A stretch of DNA of 13,997 nucleotides from Oscillospiraceae bacterium (lineage in GTDB: Bacteria > Bacillota > Clostridia > Oscillospirales > Ruminococcaceae). Both the position numbers and the translations under genes were made by a program. The DNA lies in contig JAEDJD010000034.1 in NCBI GenBank assembly GCA_016296505.1, forward strand, positions 1-13,997, read 5' to 3'. Below, piece after piece: positions 1 through 6,079 of this stretch; position 1 is the stretch's first letter, and each line of letters begins with the position of its first letter. The notes beneath the pieces are model-generated. The model did no database searches. It was given only the letters and a program-made list of their open reading frames with translations, and was not told the origin of the DNA.

Positions 1-75
1 AAATGCCCCCTTTCGTTAGACTTTGATTCGGTATATCTCTATTATACCACATTGTTTAACAAAAGGGGAGCATTT
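1..75. repeat. Imperfect inverted repeat with nested hairpin at the left edge
   Basis: Bases 1-20 are nearly the reverse complement of 55-75, differing by two substitutions and one single-base indel in a C/G run. Inside them GGTATA (30-35) and TATACC (43-48) form a second, nested pair. The element touches the window edge and may continue further left. It could be a palindromic MITE-like relic, a leader hairpin or an operator around the leftward -10 at 41-46. Bases 76-203, between it and the terminator at 204, hold no gene I can support. Confidence 0.5.
41..49 (-). promoter_or_regulatory. Leftward extended -10 promoter element
   Basis: On the minus strand TGG is directly followed by TATAAT, an extended -10 motif. 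No good -35 lies at 16-18 nt. It would start a transcript near base 34 running out of the window, so it would belong to an unseen gene on the left. It sits inside the inverted repeat of 1-75. Confidence 0.35.
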
Positions 76-203
76 CAATCAGAGCCTGATCGGGCGGGTT
101 TATTTTATGTGGCTGATTCCGAAATTTCTACGGTACAGATGTCGTTTTCGATGCTTTTGACCGTCACCCTTTTTCGGTATTGCTTAATCAAGCTGAAAAA
201 CGA

Positions 204-225
204 GCAGCGCCCCGCGAGGCGCTGC
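204..225 (-). terminator. Rho-independent terminator of the dockerin-SBP gene
   Basis: GCAGCGCC (204-211) pairs with GGCGCTGC (218-225) around a 6-nt loop, an 8-bp GC-rich stem. On the minus strand it is followed by TCGTTTTTC, a short T tract, and it lies 26 nt past the stop of the SBP gene. T-rich sequence also follows on the plus strand, so it may work both ways. Confidence 0.75.
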
Positions 226-250
226 ATTTTTGATGTTTTTTGCAGATGTC

Positions 251-1819
251 TTACTTTTTAGCAGAATCACCAAGTATTTCTTCCGCCGACTTTTTGAAAT
301 TGCTAATCGCTTTGTCGTAAGATTCAGAGTCCATAGCTGCGACAATCAATTCTACAGAGAGATCGAAGTCATATGTATTGTATGTTTCTGAAAGGTCAAG
401 CGCCTTAGCGTTTCGATCAAGCACCGCGATTGCGGATTGTCCTCCGAGCAGCGGATTGGCACGCTCGATCTTCTGCATAACCTCGGAGTTGTTTACGAAT
501 GTATTTGTTGCCTTTGCATAAGCAGCGATCGTGTCTGGATTGACGATAAAATACTCAATAAAATCATGTGCGGCAGTACCGGAATTGCAGTTTGGAGCGA
601 GTGCTAAGTAGATGCCGCCCCAATACCAGGGAGCAGGACCTTCCGTAATATTGTAAAGACCGTATGTTTTACCGTTGGTACCACCTTCAGCTTCAAAGAG
701 CATTGCGCCATCATCAAGGCACCATGTCGATAAGAAATATCCAAACGTCGAATCGTCTTGACCAATATCGTACCAGGATTCTGTCCATTGCAAAGCATCG
801 GTTATATATCCTTTGTTACGATAATCTGACATTCTATCATAGAATACCTTGACATCGTCATCAATTTGCAGCTTGTTATTTGCATCAAGCCATGAACTAT
901 GCTTTCCTTGCGACCAAGGCATTGCAGTACCGTAATAAGTTGCCGCCATTGCTGTTTTGCCTTCGGAAGCAGCCTTTATTTTTTCGGCGGTTGCTCCGAA
1001 CGCGTCCCAATCCTTGACGAACGACTGCATTTCTTCCGGAGAATTCACACCGAGATATTTCTTTGCAAGATCACTGCGATATACAAAACCTCCGGGAGTT
1101 GCCTGTCCTGTTACGGCTTTCAGCGTTCCTTTTGCGTTTTTGCCGATTGTTAATGTGTAGGGGTAGCATCCGTCGAAATCGGATTCCGAGAAACCGAGAT
1201 CTGTGATAGCACGGGAATCGTCATCCTGATCTGTGTACTCGCGCAGCCAAGATGCTTCCGAGACATATAGATCAGCGTCATTTCCGCTTGCTAAGTAGGC
1301 AGCATACTGCTCTTTCGCTTCGCGGCTGCTTGATGCGACATTGACAAATTGGATTTTATCTTTATACTGCGGCTGAGAATCTGTGAAATGCTCAATCATT
1401 TGCAGAAGATCATAGTCTGCCCAGCCGAAAATCGTAAGCGTATCATCATTGTCTGGTACCAGATTTGCCGGCTTTTTTGGATGAAGCAGTTCATCCCAGC
1501 TGATTGATTGTCCGGAGAGCGTATTTTTGACGTAGTAAAGCAGAATAAACTGCGCGTCCTCAACGGAAACTGCCTGATCTTTATTGACATCCGCAGCAGA
1601 GATTTGTTGTGCATTCAGCGTGTTTTCGCTTCCGGAAATGCTGTTTACGTATGAATTTAATGCAAGTTGCGCGTCTTCCACGTCAACGGTTCCATCCCCA
1701 TTGGTGTCGCCGGTTAACGGAACGGAATGATCTGCGGCAAATGCGGAAAGCATCAAGCTTGATGTGCAGCACGCAAGATATGCAGATAGAATCAGTGAGA
1801 GTGCTTTCAGTCTTTTCAT
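251..1819 (-). CDS. Dockerin-containing extracellular solute-binding protein (SBP family 1-like)
   Basis: 522 aa. Residues 1-28 are a signal peptide (basic MKRLK, hydrophobic core, AFA cleavage site). C17/C18 lie in a weak lipobox (YLAC), so lipid attachment is possible but not canonical. Residues 37-103 are a dockerin with two complete calcium loops (D38-N40-D42-D46-D49 and D77-N79-D81-D88), each followed by the same VEDAQ recognition helix start. From about 127 to the end the protein looks like a sugar-type ABC substrate-binding protein: LTIFGW opening strand, long alpha/beta body and many Trp/Tyr likely to stack on sugars (WTESWYD, APWYWGG). The start has AAAGGA 10 nt upstream. No permease or ATPase gene is adjacent, and a terminator follows directly, so it is monocistronic. 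An SBP normally sits free or lipid-anchored beside its transporter. Here the dockerin suggests docking to a cohesin, which is inference. Substrate unknown. Confidence 0.85.
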   Translation of the reverse strand: MKRLKALSLILSAYLACCTSSLMLSAFAADHSVPLTGDTNGDGTVDVEDAQLALNSYVNSISGSENTLNAQQISAADVNKDQAVSVEDAQFILLYYVKNTLSGQSISWDELLHPKKPANLVPDNDDTLTIFGWADYDLLQMIEHFTDSQPQYKDKIQFVNVASSSREAKEQYAAYLASGNDADLYVSEASWLREYTDQDDDSRAITDLGFSESDFDGCYPYTLTIGKNAKGTLKAVTGQATPGGFVYRSDLAKKYLGVNSPEEMQSFVKDWDAFGATAEKIKAASEGKTAMAATYYGTAMPWSQGKHSSWLDANNKLQIDDDVKVFYDRMSDYRNKGYITDALQWTESWYDIGQDDSTFGYFLSTWCLDDGAMLFEAEGGTNGKTYGLYNITEGPAPWYWGGIYLALAPNCNSGTAAHDFIEYFIVNPDTIAAYAKATNTFVNNSEVMQKIERANPLLGGQSAIAVLDRNAKALDLSETYNTYDFDLSVELIVAAMDSESYDKAISNFKKSAEEILGDSAKK

Positions 1820-1869
1820 AATTTTGTCATCCTTTTCAAGTTGATTTACGGAAAATCCCGTTGGATAAC

Positions 1870-1898
1870 ATTATAATGATTCAAAGCCATATTGTCAA
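1870..1898 (-). promoter_or_regulatory. Perfect consensus sigma-A promoter of the dockerin-SBP gene
   Basis: On the minus strand TTGACA (1893-1898), a 17-bp spacer and TATAAT (1870-1875) match the vegetative consensus 12 of 12. Transcription should begin near 1863, giving a leader of about 45 nt before the SBP start. Confidence 0.85.
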
Positions 1899-1927
1899 TA
1901 TCATTATAAATAATCGTATGTGTGCAT

Positions 1928-2025
1928 ATGCGAAAATGACCAAATCAATTTGGTTTTAGTGAAATCAACAATGCGAAAATACGCAAATACGACATTTGAT
2001 TATGCCTGATTTGCAAGTGCGTATT
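1928..2025. promoter_or_regulatory. Palindrome and repeats upstream of the SBP promoter
   Basis: ACCAAAT (1939-1945) and ATTTGGT (1948-1954) form a perfect 7-bp-arm palindrome with a 2-bp centre, about 40 bp upstream of the SBP -35 box. It is flanked by two copies of ATGCGAAAAT (1928-1937 and 1971-1980), 43 bp apart, about four helical turns. AATACGCA (1978-1985) and TGCGTATT (2018-2025) form a further inverted pair. This is a plausible regulator-binding region for a sugar-responsive gene; no known operator consensus is recognised. Confidence 0.35.
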
Positions 2026-2063
2026 GAGCAATCCATCTTTGCAAAGCTGACCGGAAATGCAAA

Positions 2064-2085
2064 CAGCGCCCCGAACGGGACGCTG
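2064..2085 (-). terminator. Terminator of the 2094-2465 gene
   Basis: CAGCGCCCCG (2064-2073) faces CGGGACGCTG (2076-2085). The single C-A mismatch becomes a U-G wobble in minus-strand RNA, which points to the minus strand as the working one. The T tract is weak (TTTGCATTTCC). It lies only 8 nt past the stop codon. Its arms share CAGCGCCCCG and CGCTGCAT with the terminator at 204-225. Confidence 0.6.
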
Positions 2086-2093
2086 CATCATGA

Positions 2094-2465
2094 TTACAGA
2101 TTTAAAGCTTCAAGCTCTTTTGCAGTTGTTTCGACAAGCGAAACTGTTTTCTTGGAGTTTTCACCGAACGCATTGATGAAAATACCAATCCATCCAAATA
2201 TACGATAGAAGAAAGTGTTTGCAAATATGGATTCTACTTTTGCTTCTTCCTGCTTAGTGACATACCACTTTTTCTGACCGGTCTTCATGATTTGTACCTG
2301 ATTACGCTTGTCAATTGCCGGAAAAACGATGCGATCCGTCATCATATAGCGGATTTTTTCTGGCTTTCCAGCAGTAAACGGATGATCCTTAATGAGTTCA
2401 TAGAATTCATCAGTGGTGTAATCCTTCTGCACCATAACTTTCACATTCTTGTTTTCAGCGAACAT
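2094..2465 (-). CDS. Small protein of unknown function (123 aa)
   Basis: I do not recognise the family. There is no signal peptide. Residues 1-75 are charged and look strand-rich. Residues 80-100 form an aromatic-hydrophobic stretch (FFYRIFGWIGIFINAF) that could be an amphipathic or membrane-associated helix. The last 20 residues are a helical, acidic tail. The ATG has a strong TAAGGAG site about 10 nt upstream, and a good promoter and a terminator flank the gene, so it is very likely a real, monocistronic gene. It may be a membrane-peripheral protein; nothing in the neighbourhood gives a role. Confidence 0.75.
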   Translation of the reverse strand: MFAENKNVKVMVQKDYTTDEFYELIKDHPFTAGKPEKIRYMMTDRIVFPAIDKRNQVQIMKTGQKKWYVTKQEEAKVESIFANTFFYRIFGWIGIFINAFGENSKKTVSLVETTAKELEALNL

Positions 2466-2537
2466 TGTAATCTCTCCTTAAATATTCAATTATTTTTAAT
2501 GTTTTAACAAATTGACTGCACCTCATTGTTATATTTT

Positions 2538-2566
2538 AATTTATCATATTGTGATTGCGTAGTCAA
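2538..2566 (-). promoter_or_regulatory. Promoter of the 2094-2465 gene
   Basis: On the minus strand TTGACT (2561-2566) is followed after 17 bp by TAAATT (2538-2543). The start would be near 2531, about 65 nt before the ATG at 2465. The stretch 2567-2687 upstream of it holds no other signal I can support. Confidence 0.55.
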
Positions 2567-2672
2567 TGTGTTTTTGTAATTTTTATTGTGTTTTTCGTAG
2601 AATGAACAAAGCTAATATCTATGCAGCGTTGTTTATTCAGCAGATGGAACAGAGGGATATCCGGCGCAGACT

Positions 2673-2717
2673 GTTTCGATAAACGAAACTGCACGCTGTT
2701 GCGTTGCAGCGTGCAGT
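2673..2717 (-). terminator. Terminator of the VTC/DUF4956 operon
   Basis: Bases 2688-2698 and 2707-2717 form a perfect 11-bp stem around an 8-nt loop, 29 nt past the stop at 2746. On the minus strand it is followed by TTTCGTTTATC, a broken T tract. A second small inverted repeat, GTTTCG (2673-2678) and CGAAAC (2684-2689), overlaps its far arm and could form an alternative fold. Confidence 0.55.
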
Positions 2718-2745
2718 CGGAACGGAAATCCTCGCTATAAAGAAA

Positions 2746-3039
2746 TTATGGAAAATTCTTGCCGCAGAATGCAAAACGGCGAATTATCGTTTGAATTTGA
2801 TTGCGAAAACAAGTCCAATCAGAAGAATCAGAGCAGAAACGCTGAGCAGGATATATGCAGTGGTATGATTCTGCGATGCGGCGCCGTTCATACATGACGC
2901 CGGGATATGTGTTTTTGTATACAAGAAAAATGAATATACCGAGACCAAACCCCAGTATCATTGCGATCAGCATATCAAGCAGGCTGACGCTTGTTACATT
3001 GTCGATAAAGTTGGATTTGAAAATATCCTGAAAGCTCAT
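2746..3039 (-). pseudogene. Truncated DUF4956 membrane protein gene
   Basis: The first 50 residues match the start of DUF4956 proteins as I recall them: MSFQDIFKSNFIDNVTSVS, a membrane helix at about 21-40 and YKNTYPGVMY. Homology stops abruptly at Tyr50 (2890). The remaining 47 residues are Arg/Cys-rich and look like out-of-frame reading of other coding DNA. Full members are roughly 200 residues with several membrane helices, so about three quarters is gone. The start is good: AAAGGAG 8 nt upstream and a 24-nt gap after the VTC stop. DUF4956 genes commonly follow VTC-domain genes in Clostridia. A 97-aa product may still be made but is unlikely to work. Confidence 0.7.
2784..2891 (-). pseudogene. 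C-terminal tail of a lost membrane-anchored protein
   Basis: In the frame one base off from the DUF4956 reading, 35 codons from an ATG at 2891 read MNGAASQNHTTAYILLSVS and continue as a membrane helix ending IKFKR before a stop at 2784. A polar, Thr-containing stem, a single hydrophobic helix and a short basic cytoplasmic end are typical of the C-terminal anchor of a surface protein. It starts exactly where DUF4956 homology ends, so this is probably the remaining 3' end of the next gene of the operon, fused by deletion. In related operons that gene is often a CotH-type or carbohydrate-binding surface protein (recollection; the identity here is inferred). Confidence 0.5.
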
Positions 3040-3063
3040 GAGAATAACTCCTTTTCTTTAGTG

Positions 3064-3732
3064 TTATCCGTAAATTCGGCAGGCGGCATATTTGGAAAAC
3101 GCGCCCTCGCACCTGTCTGCAAGGGCAACTGCGTCTCTGATGATATCGGGTAGAAAGCCGTCCCATTTGACTTCGAGAATGATTGCGTCCGAGATCGGAA
3201 CGGTCACACAGTCTGGATTCAGGAAGTCGGTGCGCTGGAATCCGCTTCGCAAACTGTAATCGAGCGTGACGCGGACATTGCCAGAAGGATAGACAAACGG
3301 TTCTCTTGTATAATCCACGATGGTTTTCGGCGCGATGCCCTGCGTCTGCATTTTGGAGTACAGATCCTGAATCAGCGGATATTCCGAGTCGAGCATCCAT
3401 ACAAGGTCACCGTCTGCAATGCGCTGCGCCTGTTGTGCAGTCAGCGGCGCGCTTTTCTTGCTGCTGAGACGGTTTGCTTTGGTTTTCTTTTCCAAGCGGA
3501 TCATTGACAGATCGCCGTTATAATATCGCATACGGAATTTTTCGCGTACCGGCACACCATTCGTTTTTTCTCGCAGTGCTTTATCTGTGGGATTATCGAA
3601 GTATAGACTGCGAACGTAATATTTTCCCTTTATGGCGTGCGCGTCCGGAAATGCAACAGCATAAAGCCTGTGACGAATGGTGAGCAGATCGCTGAAATTG
3701 ATCTCGTGCTTGATCTCATGCCTGAAATTCAT
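3064..3732 (-). CDS. VTC-domain protein, putative polyphosphate polymerase
   Basis: 222 aa, the usual length of bacterial stand-alone VTC-domain proteins. VTC domains of the TTM (triphosphate tunnel) fold make polyphosphate from nucleotide triphosphate using basic residues that line a beta-barrel and acidic residues that bind metal. Visible motifs in order: FRHEIKHEI at the N-terminus, RSLYFDNPTD, KFRMRYYNG, IRLEKKTK, YTREPFVYPSG followed by VRVTLDYSLRS, and IILEVKWDGFLPD. Together these give the alternating basic and acidic pattern of the tunnel. The protein has no signal peptide and is cytosolic or works with the membrane partner encoded next. The ATG follows AGAGGTGA at good spacing. Polymerase activity itself is family inference, and the partner DUF4956 gene is broken here. 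Confidence 0.85.
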   Translation of the reverse strand: MNFRHEIKHEINFSDLLTIRHRLYAVAFPDAHAIKGKYYVRSLYFDNPTDKALREKTNGVPVREKFRMRYYNGDLSMIRLEKKTKANRLSSKKSAPLTAQQAQRIADGDLVWMLDSEYPLIQDLYSKMQTQGIAPKTIVDYTREPFVYPSGNVRVTLDYSLRSGFQRTDFLNPDCVTVPISDAIILEVKWDGFLPDIIRDAVALADRCEGAFSKYAACRIYG

Positions 3733-3761
3733 TTTATCACCTCTTTTCAGCTTGTACTGTG

Positions 3762-3789
3762 ATTATACTGAAAAACGCTGAATTGACAC
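3762..3789 (-). promoter_or_regulatory. Promoter of the VTC operon
   Basis: On the minus strand a perfect TATAAT (3762-3767) is preceded, after 16 bp, by GTGTCA (3784-3789; 4 of 6). The -35 overlaps one of the TTCAGTG-like motifs described for 3787-3879, so it could be controlled from there. The leader would be about 25 nt. Confidence 0.55.
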
Positions 3790-3879
3790 TGAAAGCGAGT
3801 GAATGATGCGTCAAGCATAGGTGAAAATTCTGTGAAACAGTTTAGGAACCGTATTTTCAGGTTGCATTCAGTGAACAGG
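3787..3879. promoter_or_regulatory. Repeated TTCAGTG-like motifs in the divergent control region
   Basis: CACTGAA (3787-3793, TTCAGTG on the minus strand), ATTCTGTGAAACAG (3827-3840) and ATTCAGTGAACAGG (3866-3879) share a core. The last two are direct repeats 39 bp apart; the third lies across the end of the -35 and the spacer of the response-regulator promoter. OmpR-type regulators bind direct repeats, so autoregulation and control of the divergent VTC operon are plausible. The assignment is inference. Confidence 0.35.
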
Positions 3880-3890
3880 TGTATTATAAT
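3862..3890 (+). promoter_or_regulatory. Promoter of the two-component operon
   Basis: TTGCAT (3862-3867; 4 of 6), a 17-bp spacer and TATAAT (3885-3890; 6 of 6). Transcription would begin near 3897, about 68 nt before the GTG start at 3965. Confidence 0.7.
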
Positions 3891-3964
3891 ATATATATGA
3901 GTATATGCGCTTGGCGAGAAAACAATAGACGGATGCAGGCGATGTCTGCAAAGGAGTGTTTGGC

Positions 3965-4642
3965 GTGAAAATATTGATTATTGAAGATGAGAAAGTGCTT
4001 GCAGAGTCGCTGAAGCGTATTCTGGAATCCAAGGGCTTTGAAGCGGAAGCCGTTCATGACGGCGAAAGCGGCGAGCAATATGCCTTGCTGAATATTTATG
4101 ATCTGATTATTCTGGATATTATGCTGCCGAAAAAGAACGGCTATCAGGTTGCACGGTCAATCCGGAGCAAGCATAATGCTACGCCGATTTTGATGCTGAC
4201 CGCAAAATCCGATATTGAAGATAAGGTGGACGGACTGAATGCCGGCGCGGACTATTATCTGACGAAGCCGTTTGATATGCGGGAGTTGCTCGCCTGTGTG
4301 AATGCGCTGCTGCGGCGTCAGGGTTCGCAGGTCAATGAGCTTGTATTCGGCAATACGCGGCTGGATCTGGAATCCGCATCGCTGATCTGCGGTGAAAATA
4401 ATGTCCGACTCTCCGCGCGTGAGTTCGAGGTGATGCGGATGCTTATGGTGTCCGGTGCGCATCATATGTCCAAAGAAACGCTGCTGACAAAGGTTTGGGG
4501 TTACGATTCCAATGCCGTTGAAAATCATGTTGAGGTTTATGTCGGATTTCTTCGTAAAAAGCTCATGAGCATCGGCTCGGATATTCGTATCGAGACTGTG
4601 CGGCGGCTTGGCTATCATCTGGAGTGTGAGAAACCATGCTGA
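3965..4642 (+). CDS. OmpR-family response regulator
   Basis: 225 aa. The receiver domain (1-115) has the acidic pair E7/D8, phosphoacceptor D51 (LIILDIMLPKKNGY), T79 and K101 in LTKPFD, so phosphorylation should work. The C-terminal winged helix (about 128-220) has the expected LSAREFEVM, WGYD and VEVYVGFLRKKL elements and ends in the ETVRRLGYHL wing. I choose GTG at 3965 because AAGGAG at 3951-3956 lies 8 nt before it. A GTG at 3956 overlaps that site and would add three residues not expected before the MKILIIEDE start. The stop overlaps the kinase start by 7 nt, so the two are translationally coupled. Targets are not known; the nearest candidates are its own promoter, the VTC operon and the GH9 gene. 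Confidence 0.93.
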   Translation: MKILIIEDEKVLAESLKRILESKGFEAEAVHDGESGEQYALLNIYDLIILDIMLPKKNGYQVARSIRSKHNATPILMLTAKSDIEDKVDGLNAGADYYLTKPFDMRELLACVNALLRRQGSQVNELVFGNTRLDLESASLICGENNVRLSAREFEVMRMLMVSGAHHMSKETLLTKVWGYDSNAVENHVEVYVGFLRKKLMSIGSDIRIETVRRLGYHLECEKPC

Positions 4643-5859
4643 AACAATTGAAAATCAAATTTGTCGCGGTAATCATGTCTGTTTTTACGGTGCTGTTCGC
4701 TGCGATCTTCGGATTTGTGATGCACCTGACAAAGCAGAATATTGAACGCGATAGCATTGAGATGATGCGCACAGTGGCATTCCGCCCGCCGGATTCCGAT
4801 TCGATGCACAGCAAGCCGGATAAACCGCCAGATAGTATCCGTCTGCCTGTTTTTACAATTACAATCTCGAAGCATGGCGCGCTGATGGCTTCGGGCAGCG
4901 ACTTTTTTGATCTGACAGATCAGGCTGCGCTGCAAACGCTTGTGGATACTGCGGAGCAGAGCAAGGAACCATCTGGTATCATTGCAGAATATGATCTACG
5001 CTTCCTGAAAAACGAATTCCGCAATATGAAATCTATTGTATTTGCAGATATCTCCAGTGAGAAAGCGATGCTGCGCGGACTGATACGTAATTTCATTTTG
5101 ATCGGTCTGATTGGTTACGCTGTGTTTTTTGTCATCAGTCTGCTGCTCGCAAAATGGATGACAAGACCGGTTGAAAAGACATGGAATGCGCAAAAGCAGT
5201 TTATTGCAGACGCGTCCCATGAACTGAAAACGCCTCTGACCATTATTATGACCAATGCGGAAATGATGGAAGATCAAAGCTATTCCGATTCCGACAGGAC
5301 GCAGTTTACCAGCAATATTCTGGCTACCTCGAAGCGGATGAGAGTCTTAGTGGAAAGCCTGTTGGAGCTTGCACGATTTGACAATGCTCAGACGAAAATA
5401 CAGCATGAAAGCGTAGATCTCAGTAAACTGATCAATGACAGTGTGCTGCCGTTTGAGCCGCTGTTTTATGAAAATGATATGGTGCTTGCGACTGAGATTG
5501 CGCCGAATATCATTGTCGGGGGCGATAAGGAAAAGCTGCGGCAGGTGATCATCATTCTGCTGGATAATGCGCTCAAGTATTCCGATCCGGCAGGGCAGGT
5601 GACGATCGGATTGAAGCGGCAGGCAGCAAATAGCGTACTATTCGTTTCCGGATGCGGCGCAGCGATTTCCAAGGCGGACTGCGTCAATATTTTTAAACGG
5701 TTCTATCGTCTGGACGCGTCCAGAAATGACGGGCAAAGCTACGGTCTGGGACTTTCGATCGCAGAGAGTATCGTTCACGAGCATAGCGGAAAGGTTTGGG
5801 CTGAGAGTGAGAACGGTGTCAACACGTTTTATGTTTTGTTGCCGTGCGGAGAATTATGA
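4636..5859 (+). CDS. Sensor histidine kinase with altered D-box
   Basis: 407 aa. There are two membrane helices (about 8-28 and 152-172) around an outer domain of some 120 residues rich in Asp, Ser and Pro (no recognised fold), then no clear HAMP. The HisKA domain carries the phosphoacceptor H195 in ASHELKTPL. The HATPase domain has an intact N-box (LLDNALKY, N311) and G2 box (SYGLGLSI, about 369-375). The D-box region reads VSGCGAAIS (337-345), where most kinases have D or N at the position of G339, so the residue that holds the adenine is missing. FKRFYRLD and the final beta strand are normal. It most likely phosphorylates the regulator encoded just upstream in response to an extracellular signal. 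Whether it still binds ATP well is open. Confidence 0.9.
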   Translation: MLKQLKIKFVAVIMSVFTVLFAAIFGFVMHLTKQNIERDSIEMMRTVAFRPPDSDSMHSKPDKPPDSIRLPVFTITISKHGALMASGSDFFDLTDQAALQTLVDTAEQSKEPSGIIAEYDLRFLKNEFRNMKSIVFADISSEKAMLRGLIRNFILIGLIGYAVFFVISLLLAKWMTRPVEKTWNAQKQFIADASHELKTPLTIIMTNAEMMEDQSYSDSDRTQFTSNILATSKRMRVLVESLLELARFDNAQTKIQHESVDLSKLINDSVLPFEPLFYENDMVLATEIAPNIIVGGDKEKLRQVIIILLDNALKYSDPAGQVTIGLKRQAANSVLFVSGCGAAISKADCVNIFKRFYRLDASRNDGQSYGLGLSIAESIVHEHSGKVWAESENGVNTFYVLLPCGEL

Positions 5860-5869
5860 GATATTTGCT

Positions 5870-5895
5870 AGCGCTGTCGGATATTCTGCAGCGCT
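5870..5895 (+). terminator. Weak terminator after the two-component operon
   Basis: AGCGCTG (5870-5876) pairs with CAGCGCT (5889-5895) around a 12-nt loop, 11 nt after the kinase stop. Only TTTGTGTG follows, so it would be a weak terminator and some read-through into the GH9 gene is possible. Confidence 0.4.
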
Positions 5896-5951
5896 TTGTG
5901 TGCATTTCTCCAAGTTGTATTATGCAACATTACCACATATTTTGAAAACGA

Positions 5952-5980
5952 TTTACAAGATGTTAGTGATGTGCTATAAT
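5952..5980 (+). promoter_or_regulatory. Promoter of the GH9 gene
   Basis: TTTACA (5952-5957; 5 of 6), a 17-bp spacer and TATAAT (5975-5980), with TGC just before the -10 (extended -10). The start would be near 5987, giving a leader of about 93 nt. An AGAGGAG site lies about 9 nt before the ATG at 6080. Confidence 0.75.
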
Positions 5981-5990
5981 GTTTTTAATA

Positions 5991-6022
5991 CAAATTGCGC
6001 ACCATTGTCTGGGCGGAATTTG
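5991..6022 (+). promoter_or_regulatory. Possible 5' leader hairpin of the GH9 transcript
   Basis: CAAATT-G-CGC (5991-6000) pairs with GCG-G-AATTTG (6013-6022), nine pairs with one symmetric G-G mismatch and a 12-nt loop. It would lie at the extreme 5' end of the transcript, where such stems often stabilise mRNA. No riboswitch family is recognised. Confidence 0.3.
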
Positions 6023-6079
6023 CATTCAGACATAAGGGATTTTTTCTATTCTATTTTTGATTAAGAGGAGATCATAATT

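Noticed and set aside
52..261. Plus-strand 69-codon frame starting with TTG at the left edge
   Set aside because: No ribosome site, starts inside an inverted repeat and runs through the terminator at 204-225 into the 3' end of the SBP gene.
2975..3400. Minus-strand 141-codon frame over the VTC gene
   Set aside because: Arg/Cys/His-rich shadow of the VTC coding frame, with no ribosome site or recognisable domain.
3956..3964. GTG at 3956 as the response-regulator start
   Set aside because: It overlaps the AAGGAG ribosome site; GTG at 3965 has 8-nt spacing and gives the standard MKILIIEDE start.
5991..6022. Riboswitch in the GH9 leader
   Set aside because: Only one imperfect hairpin is visible, with no conserved aptamer core; kept only as a low-confidence leader stem.
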